Shown here: positions 46,747 to 56,735 of the stretch, piece by piece
Position numbering within the stretch: the stretch's first letter is position 1
How the letters are laid out: each line of letters starts with the position of its first letter
NCBI GenBank assembly: GCA_051530055.1
Contig: CM121342.1
Location: 3,968,001-4,032,000, forward strand
Origin: Neoechinorhynchus agilis
Lineage: Eukaryota; Acanthocephala
Reading direction: 5' to 3'
Length of the DNA: 64,000 bases
Position numbers and translations under genes: made by a program
The notes under the pieces: model-generated
What the model was told of the DNA's origin: nothing
The model's input: the letters and a program-made list of their open reading frames with translations, nothing else
Databases searched by the model: none

Positions 46747-47100
46747 ATGTCTGACGAAGGAGAGATAAATCCAGCAATGTTCAATGATTTGGACAGAGAC
46801 CTGACTTCTCTGATAAGTTCGTATTTGTTCAAACTTCCCCCGGAAACGACTTTAGAGGAGAATCAAATTGCCGATTTGTCAAAGATGATTGTTTCAAAGT
46901 TAATAGAATTAAACGTCGCCTTCAAATACTGTACAATAATCGAGATCGATAAAGCAAACAAAGATGGTGGCTATGTAAAGCAAAGTATGGTCAATCGTTT
47001 GGTGTTTGAGGAATCATTCGATTGGTCACTTTCAACGTCCATTTGCAATAATGGATTTCGTTGTGTTTTGCATGTGTTTGCGTTTTGTTTGACCGTATAA
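46747..47100 (+). CDS. DYNLT: Tctex1-type dynein light chain
   Basis: Light chain of cytoplasmic or axonemal dynein that dimerises and binds the intermediate chain. 117 residues, single exon. After an acidic lead (MSDEGEINPAMFNDLD), a helical part is followed by the family core: LNVAFKYCTIIEIDKANKDG, then VFEESFDWSLSTSICNNGFR and the C-terminal strand CVLHVFAF. This matches the KFKYIVTC, C-WD and VFA blocks of the Tctex1/DYNLT fold. The ATG is chosen because the in-frame GTG just upstream is not a eukaryotic start. It is 358 nt from the ATP1B stop on the same strand, close enough for a shared transcript, but no direct sign of an operon is seen. Confidence 0.8.
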   Translation: MSDEGEINPAMFNDLDRDLTSLISSYLFKLPPETTLEENQIADLSKMIVSKLIELNVAFKYCTIIEIDKANKDGGYVKQSMVNRLVFEESFDWSLSTSICNNGFRCVLHVFAFCLTV

Positions 47101-47849
47101 AAAGCCAGTTTACTTTTCTCAAGTAAAACGAAACGTCCACTGCTAAATTCGGAAAATTTTAACAAAAATTCTTCGTCCATTAACGACTTTTGCTTTATTG
47201 CAGTCGATTTAGCGTTTATTTGTAATTGTGTGCGATTTATGTTAATGGGGATTTAATGGCTTTTTGTTTGACCTTTAAATTAAGGCGAAAAACGGGAATT
47301 TTGTAAAATATACACAATGAATTATTCATCCAATTATAGGAAATAAATTGATGAATAATTCATTGATCGATGTGGTGTTATTCACCAAATAAGGACACGA
47401 TTCTCCTCGAGGACAATTCTTTATGAACTTTAAAAGAATAAAACGAAAGTGTAGATCATTGCTTCCTTTGTGAAAAATATCGGACATAATAAATTTCTTC
47501 AAATTTTCCGCCTTATAAAAACGTCTCGAATTATTTTTGTTGTCAAGATTAAGTTTAAATCGAATTGTAAATTAATACAAAAAGTATATTTGCAAATGGT
47601 TGTTCGGCTGCTCCCTTGATAGCCGCAGAGAGAGAAAAAACACATTTGCAATCAATACTGATCAATACGAATGAGTTTTTTTTGTGAATTAACACTTTCA
47701 GCGGTCGGAGAAATGTCATGTTTTACATCGGAGTCTGATGAAACGTTAAGAGTTCGTGCATCTCTCCGGATCCTCAGATACCTCCAAGAGGGAGGGACTC
47801 AACAGTGAGTTCCTTCCTTTAGCGGTAAACAAAAAATTATCAAATCTAT
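47101..47849. other. Spacer with an AT palindrome and a dispersed-repeat fragment
   Basis: Apart from the palindrome at 47315-47365, 47762-47812 contains an inverted, diverged piece of the family seen at 20.9 kb and 31.1 kb (GGATCCTCAGATACCTCC, CAACAGTGAGTTCC). GGTTGTTCGGCTGCTCCCTT near 47599 resembles the 3' end of the RT-nuclease element that starts just downstream. Confidence 0.45.
47315..47365. repeat. AT-rich palindrome
   Basis: Arms CAATGAATTATTCATCCAAT (47315 onward) and ATTGATGAATAATTCATTG (to 47365) are inverted around about 10 bases. It may be a hairpin terminator or a small foldback. Confidence 0.8.
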
Positions 47850-48446
47850 AAGTTCTCTTTTTCGTATAGTTTGTTATGATTGTTCGGCAGCTTCTTTGAT
47901 GGCCGCGTTGCATCGCCGCGCTGATTCGCCGCAGCAGGAAGCTGATGGATCGCATATCGCCGGTGGCATGTTTTAGCATCCCTACCAGTCGGGAAAAAGG
48001 AAATAATCGGCTTCTTTTCCGAGACATCCCAGTGTTTCAACCGCAATCGGGATGAAAATATATTGATGCCCATCGAGCGATTCCTCGCTGAAGCTGGGCA
48101 TCCCGTAAGTGGGATGTTGCGAGCGTGTTGGGGCAGGTAAAATCCCAAACGAGTATTTTCCCGGAGCACCATGGAAGGGCTCCATCGGGGCGTTTACCGT
48201 CGTTCCGGGAGAGTCCGACTGGTTCGAGTCGAGCTGGAAAAACGGCCGTTGAGAGGGCTTTCTTTGAGTGGCGAGCAGTTGAACGCTTGTAGTCAAGGCC
48301 GTGAGTTCCCGTTCACTGTCTCACCGCACCGACACGTATTTGAGCCTGAGAATTCGATGCCCAAACGAAGTCCCGCAGCTACGGTGGTGGCCTGGTCATC
48401 CAGGCCAACAGCCGTGATCGGAAAAGCCTTCAAGAAGTCGCTGGAG
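47850..48446 (-). mobile_element. 5'-truncated copy of the RT-nuclease element (C-terminal part)
   Basis: Nearly identical to 56748-57320. Minus strand, in several broken frames: zinc-knuckle end and ARLEPVGLSRNDGKRPDG, then LPWCSGKILVWDFTC (restriction-like nuclease motif with the PD and WDxT residues), IFIPIAVETLGCLGKEA, and ATGDMRSISFLLRRISAAMQ at the C-terminal end. The match to the longer copy stops abruptly at 48446, inside the element, as expected for 5' truncation during target-primed reverse transcription. Confidence 0.8.
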
Positions 48447-48858
48447 TGAGCCAAAAAATTTAAGGAAATTGTTTAAAAATCCGAAATACAAAAAACATTG
48501 AAAGATAATCGTCAAAAGATGTCATTTTAACCGAATACTTCGTTTTCTGGAAGAATTCAACAAACTTCGGTTCACAAAAAGCTTAGCCGTGATGATTGTT
48601 TTATCATTGAAACAAAATCCTTTCCGCGAAATATCGAAATAAAGTGCTTTCTATCCGGGATACCGCGATTGATCGATTCAAACTTGTTTTTTCCTGTAAA
48701 CGTTATTTGTTACCGTTTTTGTTAATATCTACTTTTTGTGTGATTTTTTCAACGACTCAAACTAAGCGCAACGCTGAATCCACTACTTTTATCCCTTTAA
48801 TTGATCGGAATTTAGAATTTGTGTTTGATTTTACGAAAAACATTTTAGACCTATTGAG
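48447..48858. other. Upstream region of MRTO4
   Basis: AT-rich. Frame 48644-48928 is open but overlaps the MRTO4 start in another phase and lacks a domain; I treat the region as promoter and 5'UTR. Confidence 0.45.
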
Positions 48859-49530
48859 ATGCCGAAATCTCGAAAAGACAAAAAGGTTTCGCTTACATCG
48901 GTCAAACGTAAGCAAGGAAGGCAAGTAAAACTGGATTTAATTTCAAAATTTCGTCAGATGATTGACAAATACGACCGTTTATTTGTATTTTCACTTCATA
49001 ATGAAAAGAATTCCGCTCTTAAAGAAGCGAGACTCAAGTGGCGTGACTCCGGTACGATTTTCTTGGGAAAGAATAAGGTTTTGCGAGTGGCACTTGGAAA
49101 AGACGACCGTTCTGCCTATCGGACTAATAGCCATCTCGTCTCCAGCCTCTTAGTAGGCAAGATTGGAATTCTAATGACAAATAAGACCGAATCCGAGGTC
49201 CTTGATTGGTTTAAAACATTCGGAGTTACTGGGTACGCGAGAGCTGGGGACGTTTGTCCACAAGATGTCACGATCTACAATGAAGACGTCTCGACATTCG
49301 GTTACGCTGCCGTTCCTCAACTTCGAAAACTTGGACTTGATGTTGAAATGGACAATGGCGTTGTTAAGCTTTCGAGAAATGAACAGCAAATATGCAAAAA
49401 TGGGGATAAGCTTGCGCCAGAGCAGGCAAACCTTCTTGAAAGATTCGGATACCAACTTTCAAGATTCCACTTAAAAGCCTTGTGTCAATGGGAAATTAAG
49501 AATGGTGGATTTATGTTGCTTGATGAATAA
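48859..49530 (+). CDS. MRTO4: mRNA turnover protein 4 homolog (ribosome assembly factor)
   Basis: Nucleolar paralog of ribosomal stalk protein P0 that occupies the stalk site on pre-60S particles until P0 replaces it. 223 residues, single exon, close to the usual length. The start MPKSRKDKKVSLTSVKRK is the family N-terminus; the uL10 core follows: LISKFRQMIDKYDRLFVFSL, LGKNKVLRVALGKD, LLVGKIGILMTNKTESEV and the end segment with RFGYQLSRFHLKALCQW. The stop codon is part of an AATAAA (49527-49532), so the 3'UTR may be extremely short unless the later AATAAA near 49658 is used. AG immediately precedes the ATG. Confidence 0.93.
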   Translation: MPKSRKDKKVSLTSVKRKQGRQVKLDLISKFRQMIDKYDRLFVFSLHNEKNSALKEARLKWRDSGTIFLGKNKVLRVALGKDDRSAYRTNSHLVSSLLVGKIGILMTNKTESEVLDWFKTFGVTGYARAGDVCPQDVTIYNEDVSTFGYAAVPQLRKLGLDVEMDNGVVKLSRNEQQICKNGDKLAPEQANLLERFGYQLSRFHLKALCQWEIKNGGFMLLDE

Positions 49531-50306
49531 ATCATTTGATCACTCGATTGGTTTGAGTACTTTTTAAAGCCATCTTCGATGATTTGTAGAAATCAATCGA
49601 CATTTAACCAACTAAACAAAATGCGGTTGAATAAAGCGATTTTCGTCGAGATGATTAAATAAATTTGGTTTCAATCAACCCTAAGACCACAATTTCTTTC
49701 ACATATCGCTCCCTTTTCACACAAACACAACACCGTTTAATCCTCCTATATATCGCACATCTCCATGCTGCCCAATCTTCCCGGATATCAGAACTTGAAA
49801 TGAACCTGAGGAAAGACCAACCTTAAAAACGCTCCTGCAAACAGACCTTCCAACACAACCAGATATTCTCAAACGAACGGACGCATCCTCACCCGAACAA
49901 ACCGTCCCCGACTGGATAGTTTCAACCCGAATAGACATCCCTCCGACCAGATATTACCACCAGAACGGACTTCCAACAATCGAACGGACACATCCTCACC
50001 CGAACAAACCGTCCCCGACTGGATAGTTCCAACCCGAATAGGCATCCCTCAGACCAGATATTACCTCCCGAACGGACATCCCTCGACTGTATATTCCCAT
50101 ATTAACGGATTAGGACCCAAAGGTACATGGTCCTCTTGACCTTTTGTATTTTCAACCACCAACCTTCCTAACCTGATTGGATATTTCCCCGCCCGACTGG
50201 ACCTGTTATAAACGCCAAAATCAACTGCCACATTCATTAAAAAAAATCAGAACTCGAGTGTTCATTAGGACCCAAAGGAAAACATGTTATTATAACATGC
50301 GAATGG
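49531..50306. other. Spacer of dispersed repeat fragments
   Basis: 49590-49675 is a diverged copy of the 123-bp unit found at 50307-50600. 49700-49740 resembles the non-LTR 3' tail. 49855-50060 contains a direct duplication of about 120 bp (CGAACGGACACATCCTCACC / CGAACGGACGCATCCTCACC; CCCGACTGGATAGTT twice). GGACCCAAAGGTACATGGTC near 50107 is the dispersed hairpin motif. Confidence 0.5.
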
Positions 50307-50600
50307 GAAATCAGTCGACAATTTACCAACTGAACAAAATGCGATTGAGTAAACTGATTTTCGTCGACAAAGCCGTAAAATTCCGAAATATCGGTCGATA
50401 ATTAATTTGTTTCAACTGCTAATTCGGTTGGAAAATCAGTCGACATCTAACCAACTGAACAAAATGCGATTGAGTAAACTGATTTTCGTCGACAAAACAG
50501 TAAAATTCCGAAATATTCGGTCGATAATTAATTTGTTTCAGCCGCTAATTCGGTTGGGAAATCAGTCGACAATTGACCAACTGTTTGCAATAGCGCTTTT
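50307..50600. repeat. Tandem repeat, unit about 123 bp, 2.3 copies
   Basis: AAATCAGTCGACA-type starts near 50310, 50434 and 50559; each unit contains CAACTGAACAAAATGCGATT and GATTTTCGTCGACAAA. A fourth, diverged unit overlaps the MRTO4 3' flank. Confidence 0.85.
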
Positions 50601-50802
50601 TAAGTCAAAGTGAAATTTTGCAAGATTGCCATCATTGATTACCGTTGATCACTTCGTGGAATAATCAAAAGCAAACTGAACAAAAGAAACCAATGACTCA
50701 CTTGATTACACATTCGTTTGCTTTTCGGCGTCCAACCAAGTGGATCCTTGTTGTGTTTCCCTTTTATTATAACATTTTGGAATCGGAACCAAACAGACAG
50801 TC

Positions 50803-52270
50803 ATGGCAATTCACATTCTGGATGTATCTCACGAATCTCAACGCCCCCATGCACTTGAATCTACTCATTTTACAGCCGAAAACAATGGGCCACTATTCTC
50901 GACCACGTACTTACATTCATTGAGTGGCATTCTCAATTCGATTGGATTAGTATGGAACCTAAAGCCAAAAACAATCTGTAAACTAATTATTTAGGTATCT
51001 TGTTTCTTGGGATTGATATTCTCGATCTCCGATCGAGCATCGGAGCCTACAGTAAAACAACAACTCTTGATCTTGAAAGATCGTATAAAATTAATCCGAT
51101 TTTGTCCGTTAATTTTTAAAGTAGACAAAAATTCTAATCTGACGAATACTTTTGTTTTTAATTTCTATTCTACTCGCAGAATCAATCACGTCCCAACTAC
51201 CGGTCGGTCGATATCGTGAGCATATTTTGAAAAATTCAATCTCGACACCTCATTCCACGTTTTTCCAGGGTTTTTATTCGTTCTATGAACAAGTTTTCGC
51301 TTTCGAAAATGGACACTTGGGAGAAGACTGTTTTTGGGTATAAAGAAAATCTTTACTTTCGAGCTTTCGCTATCTTACAGCGTTCTTAGAGAATCTTTAA
51401 AGGCGTGGGGAAGTCGTAAAACGGCGAAAGCTCGTCCAAGTCGTCATTTAAAAACATTTAATAATGCGGCTAAAAAGTCAAGTATTTCATAAGACCAATC
51501 AATGAATGTTTTTTTAATGAAATTTTGATTAATTCTACTCGCAGAATCAATCACGTCCCAGCTATCGCTCGATATCGTGAGCATATTTTGAAAAATTCAA
51601 CAGGCCTTTGTTGTTTCCATTTACTTTGATTTGGCAAATGTGGTGGTCTCCAAGCGTTTCCTTCGTTCAGCGGCCTAATTCGTCGCTCACAAACAGAATT
51701 CGTTTATATTCTACTATTTTTTAAATACACGGACTGTTTTGGTCTTTGACTGTTTTCAAACAATAACGAGAATTGTTGTTGAACAAGAAGTCGGATTTAA
51801 CGAATTTGCTCCGAGTGTCAATTTCGCACTGGGTCGCAATTTATATCAAACATTTACAATAATCTCAATCATATTTCTATCACTGGCGATATTAGTGAAC
51901 ACATTATCATTTAAATTGTGCATTAAACTTCAAAACCGACTAGATCCAAGAATCGTAAGTTCTTCGTGAATTTTCTAAGCTTTAAAATCTGCATTTAAAG
52001 CATTCAATCGCTCTATTCGTTCTATCTTTGACAATGTTGACAGTTTCGGGATTAATGGTGGCAACAGAGGTTAAAAAAACGATGTATATGGCATTTTTGT
52101 TTCCATACGCACCGAGTCTTTCCTGTGGATTGAATACAATGTCAAGCGTAAGAAATCGAATGAAGAAATCAAACTAAAAGATCGTTTAGTTTTTCGGATT
52201 TGTCGCAACGTTCGTAATGTTCCAACAAGCTCTTGTCATATTTAAAAAGTATATTAAAAGTCCAAAATAA
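50803..52270 (+). CDS. Four-transmembrane protein, claudin/Clc-like (six exons)
   Basis: Predicted from splice logic and hydropathy. Exons: 50803-50949, 50995-51082, 51180-51337, 51697-51954, 52001-52147 and 52190-52270. Introns of 45, 97, 359, 46 and 42 nt are GT-AG and every phase fits; 292 residues. TM1 spans the first junction (LSGILNSIGL then VSCFLGLIFSIS). A large extracellular loop of about 100 residues follows. TM2 is TFTIISIIFLSLAILVNTLS, TM3 SIALFVLSLTMLTVSGLMVA, then a short loop with one Cys, and TM4 GFVATFVMFQQALVIF, ending in a short basic cytosolic tail. The layout suits the claudin/PMP22/Clc-like superfamily, but no WGLWCC-type signature is visible, so the family is uncertain. 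Intron 3 contains a copy of the start of exon 3. Confidence 0.68.
51537..51605 (+). repeat. Duplicated acceptor plus start of exon 3 inside intron 3
   Basis: ATTCTACTCGCAG and the next about 55 bases repeat 51167-51240 with a small internal deletion. It would be a decoy acceptor and pseudo-exon for the four-TM gene. Confidence 0.75.
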
Positions 52271-52459
52271 ATCTTGCATTAGAACACATTCTGACATCTT
52301 TTTGATTCCTTTATACTTTTGAATCATAGAATCACTAATCATCATTCAAATTTTCCCCCGAAAAAATGATAAAATATAAATCTTTTGCTCTAAAAACAAG
52401 AATACATTCATGGTCTCTAACATCGAAGAGTGCAATAAATTAAATCGCGAAACAATCCT

Positions 52460-52717
52460 ATGGGCTCTAAACCACAAAATATTCAATTTTTAGCAAGCTT
52501 ATTTTTCCGAATTCTGGTTTATTTGTGTTTACGAATCATCATACAAAAATTCATGATTACAACAAAGTTCTCTTTTGTTTATGCGTTCGGAAATTTTATA
52601 ATTTTTTTTGAGAAAGTTCAATCGCCCACAATGGCGATGAAGGATAATTTTCGTCTAAAGAAACTCATCCGCGAGTGTTTTAAGTATCTTAGAGAAAGGT
52701 CACAAAGTCGCTGTTGA
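52460..52717 (+). CDS. Small open frame leading into the 209-bp array, doubtful gene
   Basis: 85 residues from an ATG outside the array: a hydrophobic segment (LASLFFRILVYLCLRIII), a second one, and a basic end NFRLKKLIRECFKYLRER. The C-terminal part is repeated in each array unit, with the same stop. Either this is a small gene whose 3' end was amplified, or the array unit is fortuitously open. No family recognised. Confidence 0.25.
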   Translation: MGSKPQNIQFLASLFFRILVYLCLRIIIQKFMITTKFSFVYAFGNFIIFFEKVQSPTMAMKDNFRLKKLIRECFKYLRERSQSRC

Positions 52718-53575
52718 AAACGTTTGAGAAATTCTAAAAGTCGATTTTCCGAGTACAAAAATTCATGATTACAACAAAGTTCTCTTTTGTTTATGCGTTC
52801 GGAAACCTGGTTATTTTTTTGAGTGTTCAATCGCCCAGAATGGCGATGAAGGATAATTTTCGTCTAAAGAAACTCATCCGCGAGTGTTTTAAGTATCTTA
52901 GAGAAAGGTATCAAAGTCGCTGTTGAAAACGTTCGAGAAATTCTAAAAGTCGATTTTCCGAGTACAAAAATTCATGATTACAACAAAGTTCTCTTTTGTT
53001 TATGCGTTCGGAAACTGGTTATTTTTTTGAGTGTTCAATCGCCCAGAATGGCGATGAAGGATAATTTTCGTCTAAAGAAACTCATCCGCGAGTGTTTTAA
53101 GTATCTTAGAGAAAGGTATCAAAGTCGCTGTTGAAAACGTTTGAGAAATTCTAAAAGTCGATTTTCCGAGTACAAAAATTCATGATTACAACAAAGTTCT
53201 CTTTTGTTTATGCGTTCGGAAACCTGGTTATTTTTTTGAGAAAGTTCAATCGCCCAGAATGGCGATGAAGGATAATTTTCGTCTAAAGAAACTCATCCGC
53301 GAGTGTTTTAAGTATCTTAGAGAAAGGTATCAAAGTCGCTGTTGAAAACGTTTGAGAAATTCTAAAAGTCGATTTTCCGAGTACAAAAATTAATGATTAC
53401 AACAAAGTTCTCTTTGGTTTACGCGTTGGGAAAGTTGAAAAATAATGCAGTGTTCAATCGTACCTTAATCCCAAATAGTGATAGAGAATAATTTTCGTCT
53501 AAAGAAACTCATGCACGATTGTTTACGGAGTCGCTGTTGAAAACGTTTGAGAAATGAATTAATCTAAAAGTCGAT
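52542..53575. repeat. Tandem array, unit about 209 bp, 5 copies
   Basis: TACAAAAATTCATGATTAC starts at 52542, 52754, 52963, 53171 and 53382; the last copy is more diverged and truncated. Each unit contains CCCAGAATGGCGATGAAGGA and AAACTCATCCGCGAGTGTTT. An ATG-started 29-codon frame (MAMKDNFRLKKLIRECFKYL at its start) is intact in the first four units. Confidence 0.9.
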
Positions 53576-53760
53576 CGGATTCTAGCCAACAAGCCCGAAA
53601 TTCAAACACGCCCATTGTAAATGTTGCGTATCAGTTAAAAATCCATTGAACGCGTTGTTTAAAGTACCGTAGGACGGCAATTAGCCGGGCGCATTAAAAA
53701 AAGCTCATTCCATTTAAAAAAAGAATTTCAACATCTTGTATCAATCTTCATAATCTTCGA

Positions 53761-54534
53761 ATGAACCATTCATACCGGAAACGAAAACAACTAATCGAAA
53801 TGGTAAAGCTTCACGGGAACGACATTTACCGCCGTACGGATGCGGTAATGGTTCTCGTTCATTTCGTATTGTCCACAATGGGCTTCAAAGCCACCGATGA
53901 AAACGGAAATCATATTAAGAAATTGCCAAAATACGCCTGGCCGATCAACGGAAGCGAACGTGGCACAATGTACGCGATTCGGTATAAATATTTCGATCAA
54001 AACTATGACATCCAAGCAGTTCCTCTACTTCTGACACACGATATGTGGATCCATCCTGATAGCGACCTGGTGATTTATATGATTAGAGCATCTGATGATT
54101 ATTGCCAAGCTCTCTACTTAAAAACTGACGACTATGTAACAGAAAATCTACACGACATCAGTAGACTAATTTGTGCATCTGAGCTAAGCCTTTTTGAGAT
54201 TTGCTTTTTCTTCTACGATTGCCTATTGCGTCCAGCTTTGGATCTCGAAACTGGCGAACCTGTACGTCAACATTCTTCAATTCTGGATGATTCGATGTTT
54301 TCCCTTGATGTGATTACTGAACATTCATTGGACGAGTTTCCTCGATTGCGATCGCCCGACAGACGAACCGTTCGCCGATTGAAACTCTTTGAACATTTGG
54401 ATTTTATTTCGTACGTGGAATTAATTGAACTATTGAACGAAGAAGGCGCAGTTGTGTTCCAAGCAAATCAACATTCCTTTTTAAATTACGTTTTAAAAAA
54501 AATAGGGAATTCAGCACACCAAAAGGATTGCTAA
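53761..54534 (+). CDS. PI31/FP-domain-like protein, paralog B
   Basis: 257 residues, single exon, with AATAAA at 54576. Homologous along its whole length to 43600-44298: RRTDAVMVLVHFVLSTMGF, LPKYAWPINGSERGTMYAIR, LVIYMIRASDDYCQALYL, ETGEPVRQ and the end LNEEGAVVFQAN match the other copy block by block. The first 140 residues resemble the FP domain of PI31/Fbxo7 (helix, then a WP-containing turn and a YAIRYKY strand). The C-terminal half lacks the proline-rich proteasome-binding tail of PI31 and has a charged helical part (DRRTVRRLKLFEHLDF). Function is inferred only; proteasome regulation is one possibility. Confidence 0.65.
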   Translation: MNHSYRKRKQLIEMVKLHGNDIYRRTDAVMVLVHFVLSTMGFKATDENGNHIKKLPKYAWPINGSERGTMYAIRYKYFDQNYDIQAVPLLLTHDMWIHPDSDLVIYMIRASDDYCQALYLKTDDYVTENLHDISRLICASELSLFEICFFFYDCLLRPALDLETGEPVRQHSSILDDSMFSLDVITEHSLDEFPRLRSPDRRTVRRLKLFEHLDFISYVELIELLNEEGAVVFQANQHSFLNYVLKKIGNSAHQKDC

Positions 54535-54779
54535 CAACAATAGATCACATTATTGTTGTGCTCAAGTTTTAGCTAAATAAAACTTAGGAATGAACAAAAG
54601 TTGAAGAGCTGGAGATTCTGAGTGAAGTGCAAACCATCGAACATTCTCCTTTCAATAGAAAAAAAGTTCGCCGAAAACCTTACAATAGCACGTTTTATTG
54701 ATAAAAGTAAAGGAACCATGTCCTCCCCCTGGGTCTTAATGAACATTTGAACCAAATGATAAGTTAAATGAATGTGGCT

Positions 54780-55745
54780 GTTTATTCTGGAGTGGATAAC
54801 GAGTCCCGTCGGGCCCGGTCTAATGGGGGGGAAAGTTGGTGATTATTGTTTGTAAAAGAGTTTGTGAGGTTGGCTATTTCTTAAGGTTCATTTCGGGTGA
54901 TGATATCCGATAGAAGATTGGGTAGCAAGGAAAAAGGAGCGTTGGTATAGGGAGGTTCGAGGTCGATGAAGGGTTGCGCTCGTGTGAAAATGGGAGGGAG
55001 GAGGGTAAAATAAAGCTGAAGTAAAATTTGTAGAGATCGGGTTAAGGGATTCCTAAATGTCGGAAGCGTCTGAGGAGATAAATTTTAAAGGTGTTGAGCT
55101 CGAGGGAGAGAGTGATGTGCAAGTCCCATTTCAAATTCGGTCGAAATTAGAGACCCAGAATTCTGAGGGAGGTGACTTGTTGGATGTCATTTGGCAGCCC
55201 GAAGTAGGATGTGGGGTTGCGGGAGATTGAGGATATCATCCCGAAGCATTTAAAGTAGTTCAAGTGGAATTTGTGATTGGTGCAGAAATCTTTTATATGT
55301 GAATGGTTTCTTTAGAGGTTAAGTAAAAATTGTGGTTCCAAGACCCAGTTTGGGATTGACGAAACTAAGGGGCATATTAAGGAGTTGACTGAAGTGTAAG
55401 TTGCGGGAATGATAGTTTGTGTCAAGTCTAAAATGAGGCAATGATTGTAATTTCAGTCAGGACAAAGGTTCTGATTGATGGAGTTTAGAACCTGTTTTAA
55501 TTCAGTGGAGGTCAAATTAGGAAGGAATCAGGATTCGCGTAGATCAATAGAGTCCTTGACGGCCAACCACAATGTTGAATTGCAACCTGAACGAATTTTA
55601 GAGGAAAGGAAGTTTTTGCGGGCAGTAAGTATTTTGTGCGATGGTGTTTTTGTAAACGGGGTAAGTCAGGAGATTTATATCGATGGGAAAGATAGGGGTT
55701 ATCCATGGTGGGTCAAAGTCGGAAATCACAGAATTGAATAATTTA
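54780..55745 (-). mobile_element. Internally deleted copy of the APE-type non-LTR element
   Basis: Reverse complement of two parts of the 38-39.9 kb element: 55745-55380 corresponds to 38080-38600 and 55330-54950 to 39330-39860, with the RT core between them missing. It retains the ATCCATGGTGGGTCAA and ATTGATGGAGTTTAGAACCT landmarks. No coding capacity. Confidence 0.75.
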
Positions 55746-56085
55746 ATAAAATTCTAGAATTATTGAAGTTTTTATTGAAGACGTTTCGACCTTCGTTGGA
55801 TTCATCATCAGTTCTAAAATACAAGTGGTTAAATGGTTATTCCGCTCTCGTTGCGTTCACTTGCTAAAACCATTGTTTGGTCAGAGTTGACCACTATGCA
55901 GTTTGCAACTCGTTCAACGGTATATTCGATGCTACCACCTTTTGAGTCTCGGACTGTTTATGTTCTGCCAATCTCGTCTTCAGATTCGGACCGGTTTGTC
56001 CAACGTAATTCCTGTTTCATTGACCATTAGAAACTTTGTAAACAACAACCCTTTTTCTAATTCCTGGTATTTCCGGGAGAAATGA
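55746..56085 (-). mobile_element. Penelope-like element 3' end: GIY-YIG nuclease and terminal motif
   Basis: Minus strand encodes VVYKVSN, a stop, then NYVGQTGPNLKTRLAEHK, the GIY-YIG endonuclease core that ends Penelope-type polyproteins. Downstream, 55811-55780 reads CTGATGATGAATCCAACGAA then GGTCGAAACGTC. This has the order of a hammerhead ribozyme core (CUGAUGA, stem II, GAAAC, GUC) as found in Penelope terminal repeats, although stem II is imperfect here. An in-frame stop marks it as decayed. Confidence 0.75.
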
Positions 56086-56735
56086 GGTATCCTATCAGCA
56101 TTGAAGGTTGAAAATAAAATTGGCATTTTATTGGTAGACCGCTGTTCTTCACAATCCTTGAAATTTTGTCATTAGAGCTACGAAGACCAATAAATGCAAT
56201 TTTAAGAATTTTATGCCAGAATAGAACTACGCGACTTTAGTGGAATGAAAGACCGTTACTATCACTTAATAAAATAGAATTTTTCAGAATTCAGAGAAAT
56301 AAAAATTAAAAACGTAGTTTATTCAAAAAAATCATTGGAATAAAATATTTTAAACCTCAGTAACAATTTTTACGTTAAAATCAATAGCATCTATAATCGC
56401 CGAGGATTCTAAAAAATCCACATCAGTAATATCCGTCATATTTGAGGATCTAATCAATCATCAAGCGAAAATCTTTCAGGGTGACAGTGATGTGTTAATC
56501 CCGGATAGGAAATGTTTTATTGAAGATATTACGCGAGAAGTCTCGGATAATCGGTCATCCAAAACATTTTGTCTGAAGATTGAATTGTTCATGTTTTTTT
56601 AATTTTTGTGATTTTCTCAGTTCTGCTCCGTGAAACATTTTAAATAATATACAAATTTGCTAATTTTTAATTCAATAAAATTACCAGGTTCTTTGGTATC
56701 TTAATTATTTGTTTAATTTGTTGTCTTCAAATGTT
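56086..56735. other. Spacer, no gene recognised
   Basis: AT-rich. TGAAGATTGAATTGTTCATG near 56576 is an isolated inverted copy of the inner-end motif of the 9.2 kb element. Confidence 0.4.
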
